From Yoonia sp. (lineage in GTDB: Bacteria > Pseudomonadota > Alphaproteobacteria > Rhodobacterales > Rhodobacteraceae), in the NCBI GenBank assembly GCA_028822885.1, contig JAPKCP010000113.1, positions 1 through 10,011 on the forward strand: a stretch of DNA of 10,011 nucleotides. Reading direction: 5' to 3'. How positions within the stretch are numbered: position 1 is the first letter of the stretch; each line of letters opens with the position of its first letter. The notes beneath the pieces are model-generated. The model was given only the letters and a program-made list of their open reading frames with translations, had not been told where the DNA came from and did no database searches. Both the position numbers and the translations under genes were made by a program. Shown here piece by piece: positions 1 through 8,100 of this stretch.

Positions 1-390
1 CGGCCAATCGATACCCGACACCTCTGCGGCGAGATCGGCAATCATCGGTTGCGCATTTGGCGTCGCCACATCGGTTTGTGCCAATGCTTTTATTTGTGCC
101 AGATCAGGCAAGTCCGCACCCGTCTGTGCACTAAGCGCCGCGATTATGTCAGCGTCAATGATCGTTCCGTCCGCGATGCGGGTGTTATACCAACTGCGCG
201 GCATCGTCACAGGGACGCCGCCGACACGCACCAGTAGTGCGCCAGCCTGTGCAAGTGTTTCTGTCGCCTGGCCCAAAAAGGGGTTCACCGCGACCGAAGA
301 TGCAAGCGGCCAAGCCGGGGGAATAGCCCGAGCAGCCGTATCGCAAGCACTGATGAGCGTTGAAAGCGAGAGGTTTGAAGACGTGTTCAT
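1..390 (-). CDS. dabA: DabA-type inorganic carbon transporter subunit (DUF2309), N-terminal part only
   Basis: The minus strand reads open from ATG at 390-388 to the left edge: 130 codons with no stop, so the C-terminal majority is missing. Residues 23-41 contain IPPAWPL then AVNPFLG, the N-terminal signature I recognise from DUF2309 proteins. DabA is a large (roughly 800-1000 aa) cytoplasmic, membrane-associated protein with a beta-carbonic-anhydrase-like zinc site. With DabB it forms an energy-coupled pump that accumulates bicarbonate. The zinc ligands lie beyond the window, so catalytic competence cannot be judged. The start is supported by a Shine-Dalgarno AAGGAA (403-398) seven bases upstream. 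It lies 21 bp downstream of the dabB stop on the same strand, so the two are almost certainly one operon. Family assignment rests on motif recognition and on the DabB neighbour. Confidence 0.88.
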   Translation of the reverse strand, partial: MNTSSNLSLSTLISACDTAARAIPPAWPLASSVAVNPFLGQATETLAQAGALLVRVGGVPVTMPRSWYNTRIADGTIIDADIIAALSAQTGADLPDLAQIKALAQTDVATPNAQPMIADLAAEVSGIDWP

Positions 391-397
391 GTTTGTA

Positions 398-403
398 TTC
401 CTT
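398..403 (-). promoter_or_regulatory. Shine-Dalgarno of dabA
   Basis: The minus strand reads AAGGAA with a seven-base spacer to ATG 390-388. It lies inside the 21-bp gap after the dabB stop, so dabA has its own ribosome site although it is probably transcribed together with dabB. Confidence 0.65.
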
Positions 404-411
404 GGCATCAA

Positions 412-1971
412 TTAGGAGGACTGCTTGGACGACCAGCCGCGCAGCAGTTTGTCAAAGATAGCATTGGCATAAAGCCCATTGGACAGGTGCACGCGCATAC
501 CCGCCGCCGCTGGGTGATAAGCCCAAAGCGGGAACATCGCTTGCGCAATGGCCACCAAACCAAAGCTGAGCAATGCCAAAACGATCAACGCCCATTCTAA
601 TGGACCGGGCGCTGGCGTGGCAGGCAAGGTGCCGTACATCAGCCAATCAGCCCCAGTTTGCAGTGCAAAATAACCAATCGCAGCCGCTACTGAAAACGCA
701 GCAGTGCGCTGTGTTAGAACCTTTGGGGCCGCATCTGCGAGACCTTGTGCCAGCAGGTATGCAACGCCAAAAATCAGGATGGCACCAAGGGCGATGGCCT
801 GCGGCGATTTACCTGTGACGCCAAAGATCAGGCCCACACTTGCGTAGATCACCAGCGCGATCAGAAAGGCCCGACCAACCGCAAGGCCATTCGGGATGGC
901 CACAGGTCCGGGGCGACGTATCGCAGCCACACCATCGACTGCCATGCCAGAGGCCAGAAAGGCGTGCGCTTTGTACAAAGAATGTGCCACGATATGCAGC
1001 AGAGCCAGTGGAAACAGCGCCAAGCCACATTGCAGGATCATGAACCCCATCTGCGCCACGGTTGACCATGCCAGTGATGTTTTGACCGCTGATTGCGTCA
1101 ACATAACAAGACCGCCGAACAGCGCTGTGAACCCACCGATCATCACCAGAACCGCCAAGACACCCGGGGCCAACAACATCACGTCTGCGAACCGGATCAA
1201 CAAAAAGCCACCTGCGTTGATGACGCCTGCATGGAGCAAGGCGGACACAGGCGTTGGGGTCTCCATCACTTCTGTCAGCCAGCCGTGCATCGGAAATTGC
1301 GCCGATTTCAAGATTGCCGCAAAGGCGAGAGCCGTCGCAATCCAACCTGCCCCTGCTTGGCCTTCGCCCATACGCGCTGCTGCGAGAATGTCTGCAATGT
1401 CGCCCGTGCCATACTGAACAAGCAGCAAAACCACCGCCACCAGCAAGGCGCCGTCGCCCATCCGCGCTGTGATCCACTTTTTATGGGCCGCCCTTTGTGC
1501 CGCAATGCGGTTAGGATAATGCAGCAATAGCTTGTGCAAAAACAGACTGGTGGCGATCCAAGCGAGGGCCAGTTGCAAGATGTTCCCTGCAATCACCAGT
1601 AGCATTACCGCGGCGAGCGTTGCACAAAGCCAACCAGTAAATGGCCCCTGCTCCGGTTCGCCGTCCATGTAGGTCGCAGCATATCGGACAACGACCCAAC
1701 CGACAAAACTGACTAACAGCACCATCACCGCGCTGATCGCATCCAAACGGGCCGATATGCCCATTCCAAACACACCGATAAGACCGCTGGTTGCTGCGCC
1801 TTCAGACATCAAGGCAAGACAAGACAGGACCGCAGTACCCAAAGCGGCAAGCGTAATCCATTCAATCGTGCGCAGTAGTGGACCCGGACGCATCGCTGGT
1901 CCACGAAAGGCAAGCACAGAGGCTATAATGAGGGCAAAGGGGGCCAGAAATGGTAAAAGGGCGATCGACAC
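412..1971 (-). CDS. dabB: DabB-type membrane subunit of inorganic carbon pump (NuoL/MrpA-like proton-conducting transporter)
   Basis: Proton-antiporter-type membrane protein (Proton_antipo_M family), 519 aa if it starts at GTG 1971. It is hydrophobic almost throughout, with about a dozen or more predicted membrane helices. Numbered from that GTG, it carries the hallmark polar residues of the NuoL/MrpA fold: K222 and H229 in KSAQFPMHGW, H247 in SALLHAGVINAGG, K297 in SAVKTSLAW, and H330/K334 in HSLYKAHAF. These are the residues that line the proton path in complex I antiporter-like subunits. In DABs this subunit is thought to couple cation or proton flow to DabA-mediated CO2 hydration and bicarbonate accumulation. 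No other nuo, mrp or hyf genes are near, and DUF2309 follows directly, which selects DabB over complex I or Mrp. An ATG at 2043 is in frame but lacks a ribosome site and would add a hydrophilic 24-residue extension; the GTG has a strong one. Confidence 0.88.
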   Translation of the reverse strand: MSIALLPFLAPFALIIASVLAFRGPAMRPGPLLRTIEWITLAALGTAVLSCLALMSEGAATSGLIGVFGMGISARLDAISAVMVLLVSFVGWVVVRYAATYMDGEPEQGPFTGWLCATLAAVMLLVIAGNILQLALAWIATSLFLHKLLLHYPNRIAAQRAAHKKWITARMGDGALLVAVVLLLVQYGTGDIADILAAARMGEGQAGAGWIATALAFAAILKSAQFPMHGWLTEVMETPTPVSALLHAGVINAGGFLLIRFADVMLLAPGVLAVLVMIGGFTALFGGLVMLTQSAVKTSLAWSTVAQMGFMILQCGLALFPLALLHIVAHSLYKAHAFLASGMAVDGVAAIRRPGPVAIPNGLAVGRAFLIALVIYASVGLIFGVTGKSPQAIALGAILIFGVAYLLAQGLADAAPKVLTQRTAAFSVAAAIGYFALQTGADWLMYGTLPATPAPGPLEWALIVLALLSFGLVAIAQAMFPLWAYHPAAAGMRVHLSNGLYANAIFDKLLRGWSSKQSS

Positions 1972-1979
1972 AGACGTTT

Positions 1980-1985
1980 CTCCTT
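1980..1985 (-). promoter_or_regulatory. Shine-Dalgarno that decides the dabB start
   Basis: The minus strand reads AAGGAG at 1985-1980, eight bases before GTG 1971-1969. The next codons (SIALLPFLAPFALI) begin the first membrane helix directly. No comparable site precedes the in-frame ATG at 2043, which is why the shorter 519-residue protein is preferred. Confidence 0.75.
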
Positions 1986-2037
1986 GTGGCTGATTGGCAG
2001 CTGACGTCGGACTAGCAGGCACATACTTGATGTAAAA

Positions 2038-2074
2038 ATTCATTGTTTATTCGAATACGTTCTGTTTAATGAAT
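2038..2074. promoter_or_regulatory. Candidate LysR operator in the divergent dabB/lysR region
   Basis: Two symmetric elements overlap here. A perfect 10-bp palindrome TATTCGAATA lies at 2048-2057. A perfect 7-bp inverted repeat, ATTCATT at 2038-2044 and AATGAAT at 2068-2074, surrounds it. The ATTC half-element recurs at 2038 and 2049, 11 bp apart (about one helical turn), and GAAT recurs at 2053 and 2071. The surrounding stretch is AT-rich against GC-richer genes. LysR proteins usually bind dyad sites of the T-N11-A kind between their own gene and a divergent target, so binding by the adjacent regulator is the natural inference. The symmetry is seen in the sequence; the function is not proven. 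Confidence 0.45.
2065..2070 (+). promoter_or_regulatory. Possible -10 box of lysR
   Basis: TTTAAT matches the sigma-70 -10 consensus at five of six bases. TTGTTT at 2043-2048 is a weak -35 match at 16 bp spacing. The box would place transcription start at or almost at the lysR ATG (2077), which would fit the lack of any Shine-Dalgarno there. This is tentative, because the region is AT-rich and such matches arise easily. Confidence 0.25.
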
Positions 2075-2076
2075 GG

Positions 2077-2955
2077 ATGAGCGAATTTAATTATCACCAT
2101 CTGCGTTATTTCTGGGCCGTTGCGCATGACGGCAACCTGACCCGCACGGCAGAACGACTGAACCTATCGCAGTCTGCAGTTTCCGTGCAAATCAAACAGC
2201 TTGAGGCACATTTGGGCCATGCTTTGTTTGAGCGGCGTGGTCGCCAACTTGTCCTGACAGAGGCAGGCCGAATCGCACTTGACCATGCAGATGCTATTTT
2301 TGCAGCGGGCCGCGAATTGATTGGGACGCTAAAGGAAAAAGGCCGTAGCCGGCAGGCGATCCGCATCGGCGCGCTGGCAACGTTGTCGCGCAACTTTCAG
2401 ATGGAATTTCTGCGTCCCATTCTCGGCAGACAGGATGTCGAAATCATCCTACGTTCAGGCACGAGTGCTGACTTATTACAATCGCTCGAGGCGCTGAACC
2501 TCGACGTTGTTTTGATCAATCAACCGCCGTCACGTGATGCCGTCACGCCCTTTGTTTCACAGCGGTTGTCCGAACAACCCGTCAGCCTTGTTGGCACACC
2601 TGAGCGGTTGAAAGGCAATCGCGGCGTCGTTGATCTTTTAACGACACAGCCTGTTATTTTGCCCACGGCCGATACCGGCGTTCGGATCGGGTTTGATGCG
2701 TGGACTGATCGCCTTGGTATAAGACCCCAAATCGCAGCCGAAGTGGACGATATGGCCATGATGCGCCTGCTTGCGCGCGAGGGTGTTGGATTGGCAGTTT
2801 TGCCACCGATCGTGGTGCAGGACGAATTGACCTCAGGACGGCTGATCGAAGCCGAGAGATTGCCCGGGATCGGAGAAACCTTTTTCGCTGTAACCATCAC
2901 GCGTCGATTTCCAAACCCAATATTAAAGGAATTGCTTGAGGTGCGGGCGATTTAG
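2077..2955 (+). CDS. LysR-family transcriptional regulator, NhaR-like, divergent from dabBA
   Basis: A 292-aa protein of normal LysR length. Residues 5-65 form the winged helix-turn-helix. The recognition-helix region SQSAVSVQIKQLE (31-43) is followed by LGHALFERRGRQLVLTEAGR, the classic LysR wing. Residues from about 93 to 288 fit the periplasmic-binding-protein-like effector domain, including the DVVLINQPP and REGVGLAVLPP segments. The opening NYHHLRYFWAVA resembles NhaR-type LysR proteins more than CbbR or CysB; this is an impression from motifs. It is transcribed away from dabBA across a short AT-rich region with dyad symmetry, so it most likely controls dabBA and itself. The effector is unknown; inorganic carbon, pH or sodium are reasonable guesses. 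ATG 2077 fits the domain start, but no clear ribosome site precedes it. Confidence 0.92.
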   Translation: MSEFNYHHLRYFWAVAHDGNLTRTAERLNLSQSAVSVQIKQLEAHLGHALFERRGRQLVLTEAGRIALDHADAIFAAGRELIGTLKEKGRSRQAIRIGALATLSRNFQMEFLRPILGRQDVEIILRSGTSADLLQSLEALNLDVVLINQPPSRDAVTPFVSQRLSEQPVSLVGTPERLKGNRGVVDLLTTQPVILPTADTGVRIGFDAWTDRLGIRPQIAAEVDDMAMMRLLAREGVGLAVLPPIVVQDELTSGRLIEAERLPGIGETFFAVTITRRFPNPILKELLEVRAI

Positions 2956-3026
2956 GCGACCTTTTTCAGCTCCCAATAGCGGTCCTTTTCACGGACGGGC
3001 GCTAAACAAATGTACAAACGCTTTAA

Positions 3027-3053
3027 CAGTAAAGGTCAGATATTTCTTTACTG
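3027..3053. terminator. Possible bidirectional hairpin terminator between converging genes
   Basis: CAGTAAAG (3027-3034) and CTTTACTG (3046-3053) form a perfect 8-bp stem around an 11-base loop. It is placed where transcripts of lysR (plus) and pbpC (minus) meet. The stem is AT-rich and no clean U-tract follows on either strand, so a standard intrinsic terminator is not certain. Confidence 0.35.
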
Positions 3054-3060
3054 CGCGGCA

Positions 3061-3078
3061 TTTCAAAACCGCTTGAAA
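3061..3078. terminator. Small hairpin just after the pbpC stop
   Basis: TTTCAA (3061-3066) and TTGAAA (3073-3078) form a perfect 6-bp stem with a six-base loop, starting about ten bases past the pbpC stop on the minus strand. It is weak and AT-rich with no U-tract. It may assist in ending or protecting the pbpC transcript, or may mean nothing. Confidence 0.2.
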
Positions 3079-3088
3079 AGAAACGTCG

Positions 3089-5110
3089 TTATTGCACCTC
3101 AATCGTAGCCTGATCCGAAAAGCCATCAGCATCAATCACAGTGATTGACGAAAACCCAACGCCGGGGGACATAATATCTACCTGTTGACGATGGCTCCGT
3201 GCGACAGGCACCCCGTTGGAAAGCCACACATAGGGCGCGCGACCATCTCGTACTTTCACTGTCAGGAGAGACGTATCGAGCACCGCACCATCAGGCGGAA
3301 ACGCAATACGTGGCTGAAACATGGCGTTGCTAATTGGTGCCCCAAAATGTTGCAAATGCAAAGGCAGCTGCGCTGTCGAAAGCAGTAGCGTTTCATGCGG
3401 CGGTGGGCCAATCTGGACAACTTCACGACTTATCCGCGCAAATGCGTCGAACATCACTGGTGCCGCAAGACCGCCACCAAATGCGCCAGGGACAGGCGTG
3501 CCATCCGGCCGCCCCATCCAGATACCAACAACGTATTGCCCATCAAATCCAATCGCCCACGCATCCCTATGACCATAAGATGTACCAGTCTTGAAAGCGA
3601 TCCCTGCCCCCTGAACACCACGCGGCCTTGGTGCTTCGACTAGGATATTAGCTATCTGCCACGCCGCGGCCCTGTTCATGACGGATTGGGGAAAAAATCC
3701 AGCGCTTGGCTCTGTCTGCAAACGCAAATCAACGGCCACACCACCATTGCCGATCGCAGCATAAAGCTGCACAAGTTCCTTCAGGCTCAAACCTAAGCCA
3801 CCAAGCGCCACCGCCAACCCCGGCACACCACCCGGAACTTTGGGATCTGTCCCAGCACGTCGCAGTCCCGCCAACAGGTGGTATGGGCCCAACGCCTGCG
3901 TGACCGCGACTGCCGGAATATTCAACGAATGCTGCAAAGCAGTCCGCACCCGCAACTCACCACGGTAAAGCCCATCAAAGTTCTGTGGCGTATAGCCATC
4001 AAAATCGGTGGGTCGGTCGGCAATCATCGTCTCTGGATGGATCAAACCCTGATCGAACCCAAGCCCATAAATCAACGGCTTCAGCGTTGATCCCGGTGAA
4101 CGCACAGCCTGTGTTAGATCAATAAACCCACCCGGCGCATTTGCGCTATAAGTAGAGGACCCAACACTTGCCAAAATGTGTCCCGATTGATGATCCGCGA
4201 CCATCATTGCAATTTGTACACCATCCGAGCGACCACGGGTGGCATCCACAGCCAACACCTCCAAGGATTTTTGCAATCGCCGGTCCAGCGTCACATCATG
4301 CTCGGTCAAACTAGGATTCAGTGCTACCAACTGATCTGCGAGGTGGGGTGCAAATGCTGGCAGAACATGCCGCGTTCGTGTCACTGCATAATGCGTAGCG
4401 CTCGCCAATGTGGTCGCATCAATCAAACCATCGTCGGCTAGTCTGCCCAAAACAGCATCCCGCGCGCGGGTCGCGGCCACCGGTGCACGATCCGGTCTGC
4501 GCGTCTCTGGTGATTGCGGCAGCGCAACCAAAAGTGCGGCCTGCGCGGGCGTCAACCGGCGCGGTGGACGATCAAAATAGGCATAAGAAGCAGCCCGCAC
4601 ACCTTCGATATTCCCGCCAAAGGGCGCATGATTCAAATAGAGCGTCAGGATATCGTCTTTGCTCAACTGTCGTTCTAGCGCCAATGCCACACGTATCTGG
4701 CGCAGCTTACCTTCCAAACGCCCCGTCCCGCCATCCTCAAGCAACCGGGCAACTTGCATCGTGAGGGTCGACCCGCCAGAGACGACACGTCCATTCCAAA
4801 CCGCCTGCCCCACTGCACGCAGCGCCGCAATAAAGTCAACGCCTCCATGATCAACAAAGCGCTTGTCCTCATAGCGGATCAACATCTTCAAATATGTCGA
4901 GTCCACGTCATCCAACAAGACCGGTAGGCGCCAACGCCCATCGACGTTCGTATAGACTCGCAACAAGTCTCCATTGCGGTCGCGGACTTCCGTGCTGACC
5001 TCAGCTTGCAAAGACGGCAAGATCGTCGCATCGACCCAAGCATCTACTTGGTCTCGTACGGCCGCACCGCCCCAAAGGCACAGCGCCATGGCAAATAACC
5101 AGCGTGTCAC
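3089..5110 (-). CDS. pbpC: Penicillin-binding protein 1C (bifunctional glycosyltransferase/transpeptidase)
   Basis: A 673-aa class A penicillin-binding protein, anchored by a short N-terminal hydrophobic segment (about residues 4-18), with the rest in the periplasm. Residues about 45-230 are the family 51 glycosyltransferase: catalytic Glu81 in YEDKRF, GGSTLTMQ at 112-119, and E146 followed by SKDDILTLYLN. The transpeptidase domain (about 295-560) keeps all three active-site motifs: S341-TL-K344, S395-L-N397 and K507-TGTS. From about 590 to the end is the BiPBP_C-type beta domain typical of PBP1C. Both activities therefore look intact: lipid II polymerisation and peptide cross-linking. The GTG start overlaps the macroglobulin stop as GTGA (5110-5107), and no strong ribosome site is visible, which suggests translational coupling. 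Pairing with a bacterial alpha-2-macroglobulin is a well-known association and confirms PBP1C over PBP1A/1B. Confidence 0.95.
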   Translation of the reverse strand: MTRWLFAMALCLWGGAAVRDQVDAWVDATILPSLQAEVSTEVRDRNGDLLRVYTNVDGRWRLPVLLDDVDSTYLKMLIRYEDKRFVDHGGVDFIAALRAVGQAVWNGRVVSGGSTLTMQVARLLEDGGTGRLEGKLRQIRVALALERQLSKDDILTLYLNHAPFGGNIEGVRAASYAYFDRPPRRLTPAQAALLVALPQSPETRRPDRAPVAATRARDAVLGRLADDGLIDATTLASATHYAVTRTRHVLPAFAPHLADQLVALNPSLTEHDVTLDRRLQKSLEVLAVDATRGRSDGVQIAMMVADHQSGHILASVGSSTYSANAPGGFIDLTQAVRSPGSTLKPLIYGLGFDQGLIHPETMIADRPTDFDGYTPQNFDGLYRGELRVRTALQHSLNIPAVAVTQALGPYHLLAGLRRAGTDPKVPGGVPGLAVALGGLGLSLKELVQLYAAIGNGGVAVDLRLQTEPSAGFFPQSVMNRAAAWQIANILVEAPRPRGVQGAGIAFKTGTSYGHRDAWAIGFDGQYVVGIWMGRPDGTPVPGAFGGGLAAPVMFDAFARISREVVQIGPPPHETLLLSTAQLPLHLQHFGAPISNAMFQPRIAFPPDGAVLDTSLLTVKVRDGRAPYVWLSNGVPVARSHRQQVDIMSPGVGFSSITVIDADGFSDQATIEVQ
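5107..5110 (-). promoter_or_regulatory. GTGA stop/start overlap coupling the macroglobulin gene to pbpC
   Basis: On the minus strand the bases 5110-5107 read GTGA. They contain the TGA stop of the macroglobulin gene and the GTG start of pbpC, one base out of phase. With no obvious Shine-Dalgarno before the GTG, ribosomes ending the upstream gene probably reinitiate here. Confidence 0.7.
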
Positions 5111-8100
5111 TGGCTGATCGTCACTTGCCCCGCATCCGTGTGGGCGCGCATCTGGGGCCGATACATATCTTCAACTGATGCCGCCGGGTGATGAAACTGT
5201 CCGGGCGACACCGCACGCACGATATAGGCCAGTTGAAACGGCTGATCTGATCGCCAATCCACTGCAGCAAGGAACCGGTCCGCACGGAACTCTGCATTCT
5301 CAGCCAAAACAGGTCTCAACCAATCAAGCGCGCTGATGTCGCCACCGGACAAAAGGTTCGGATTATCAATCTCAAACCCAGCAGGCAGGGGATCGTTTAT
5401 CATCAACCGCGCCTCTTGGCGGCCAAATGGACGCACAGTCAGCACTGTCACCAATCGCGTACCTACTGTCACATCAGCGAGGTTAACCTGCTTGCCTTCA
5501 GTCGTGGCATAGGTCCGCTCAATCGCATACCCATTGCCACCCGCTGGCTCTGGCACAGTCGGAACACCAAAAGTCGTTACTGTAATATCGGTTGAGCGAT
5601 CGCTGGTGTTTGTTATGGCCACAGGCGCGGTAGCCGTCTGCTCATCACGCAACCGCACCACTGGTCCATCAGGTAGCAAGCCATCGATGGTCAACCCAGT
5701 GCTGCGCAAATCATCGATCAACGCATTAGCGGCTAGCAATGTCCAAGCAGCTTCTTGCGTTGATGCACGGCTGGTGTTGGTCCCAACACGTTGTAATAAC
5801 CGATCTCGATCAACTGCATCACTGCCCGCATCGACCGCCAAGGCCAAAACAGCTGCTGCGTCGCGGCGATACGTGCCATAATCACTGCGCCAGACGCGGC
5901 GTTCTTCCTCTGCAATCTGTGCAAACAAGACGCGACCAGCACGGCCAAACATCGCATCTGCACGGGGCTGATCGCCATATTGGGCCAAGGCCGCGCCTAA
6001 TTGCGCCATTGCCAAAGGTGACGAAAACGACCCTGCTTTTTGGTCCGCGTAATAACGTAGATCACCAACTGCCGCCTCGCCCTCTCGGGCCAGCACATAG
6101 AACGCATAGGCAAGATCATTGCCGCCCTTATCAAAATCAGGGTAGTAATTCACCGCATTGCGCAGGTTCGCAACTGCATTGTCATAGGCCACATCAGGCA
6201 CGACATATCCCGCCGCACGGGCGCGCGTCAGAAAATCAGTGACATAGGAATCCAGCCACAAATCACCCGAATTTGGACGCCACAGGCCAAAGGCACCATT
6301 GGCAGATTGGTTCGATGTGATCTCTGCAATGGCTTGGGTAATCCGCTCACTGATTTTATCACGGGTCGCCAGCCCCATCGCCTCGGCCACACCGTCAAGG
6401 TACAATAACGGCAAAGCACGAGACGTAATCTGTTCGGTACAGCCATAAGGATAGCGGTCCAACGCATTCAAAAGTCCCGGCGCGTCAAACTGAGCCAGAG
6501 GACCTGCCGACAACGTCGCATTGCCAGTTCCAGTCACCAAACCCGCAAACACATCATCATCAAAAGTAAAAGTCGCGCCAGGATCGAGCGCAAACCGACT
6601 GATCCGACTTACCTCCGGATCATTGACCACAACGGGCACCGTCAGCGATTTCACCAAACGTCGACCATCCGGCGTCGTAAGGGTTATATCAATGCTATGA
6701 TTTCCCACATCAAAGGCCGCAAATGGAATCTCAACCACCTGCTTGCCGCCCTCAGCTAAGGTGATCGACGCAGGTATCTGCGACACCATGCCAAGCCCAT
6801 TCGCGGCAACATTCAACCCCATCTTACCAGCAGGGCCATCAGCATGGATGATCTCTAGCAACAGACGACTTTGATCACCCGGTGCTAAAAAACGCGGAAC
6901 ACTGGCTGTGACAACAACCGGATCACGCACAATCACGTCTTGGTCTGCTTGACCAACCCCGGTCTGAGACCACGCAATTGCCATCAATCGGATCGTGCCA
7001 TTGAATGCGGGTAAATCAAAGCTGACCTGTGCGCGACCATTGGCATCCACCTGCACAGGACCTGTAAAGTAAGTCACCAACTCCTCGGTTGGTGGAGGAC
7101 TTTGCATCCCTGCTGTAGACACCGCATCACCGCCTGACCGGACCGTTCCCATGGCACCGTTCAAGCCATCAATCAGACGGCCATAAACATCACGCATTTC
7201 GACACCCAGCTTGCGCTGACCAAAGTAATGACCTTGAGGATCAGGAATCTCGAAACCTGTCAGGTTCAATATACCAAGATCAACTGCGGCAAGCGTAACA
7301 TAAGCCGTCTCACCCGGCTGGACGCCTTCAATCTGAATGCTGACGTCCAAGGGACCGCGCGGCTGCATAGTTTCAGGGGCAGTCAGAGACACCCTTAACG
7401 CCTTATTTCCAGGATCAACTTGTGCATATCCAAGACCCAGCGCACGCGCCGGATTTCGCTTTTCCTCAACCGACATCGGACGAATGACTGAAGCGCTGAC
7501 ATAAGCACCGGCACCCCATTCTTCGGTCACCGGCAGCGCAATCAAGTTTTCACCTTCAACAACAGGCACTGTCTTCATCGTGATCAAACGATCCGACATC
7601 ACAGTCACAACCGCCTGCCCCGCGTATCGCGGGACTATGCGGAATGTCGCGATGTCGCCCACAGCATAGCTTTCAGCGTCTAACGATGCTTCGAGTAGGT
7701 CAGGCGTGTCATCAGCAGACGCAGGCGCATACCAACCGGCAGAAAAATCGTCTGATGCGATAATGTGATCAGCGCCAATTGCCTCAACGACAATCTCGTG
7801 CGTGCCCCATTCGACCTCGGCCCCAACACGAACAGGCACGGCACCAAGCGTCGCCTCACCCCGTGCAATACGGGTCCGTGTTGTTGTCGGTTCCCAATCC
7901 CAACGATTACCTAAGCGGTACCATTGGTATCGGGTGCGGACCTTGTTGATGGTCCACTGAACCTTCAAATCAGCCGCACTCAAATCAGGGTTCAGCGCGA
8001 TCAACTCGAAAGGTGCTTCAGCATTTTCGCCAATCACACCGTCAAACAGCGGTTTGATCCCTATCATCGCCTGATCAGGCAACACGAGCGACGTCACCTG

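Larger units (their letters stand above)
2956..3088. other. Convergent intergenic gap between lysR and pbpC
   Basis: This 133-bp AT-richer gap lies between two converging genes. It holds small inverted repeats that may terminate transcription, plus a short minus-strand reading frame (3035-2952) with a protein-like end that I do not recognise. There is no tRNA, promoter pair or mobile-element end that I can support. Confidence 0.6.

Noticed and set aside
49..415. Two short plus-strand frames over the start of dabA
   Set aside because: The minus strand is open for 130 codons with the DUF2309 N-terminal signature and a good ribosome site; the plus frames are its shadows.
896..1417. Plus-strand open frame (173 codons) opposite dabB
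   Set aside because: It mirrors the hydrophobic codons of dabB, has no recognisable domain and no ribosome site, so I treat it as a shadow.
1924..1929. Perfect TATAAT on the plus strand
   Set aside because: It lies inside dabB on the opposite strand and has no -35-like sequence at proper spacing, so chance is the simplest explanation.
412..1971. dabB as a complex I (NuoL), hydrogenase-4 or Mrp antiporter subunit
   Set aside because: The fold is shared, but no nuo, hyf or mrp partners are present, and the next gene is a DUF2309 protein in the same operon, which is the DAB arrangement.
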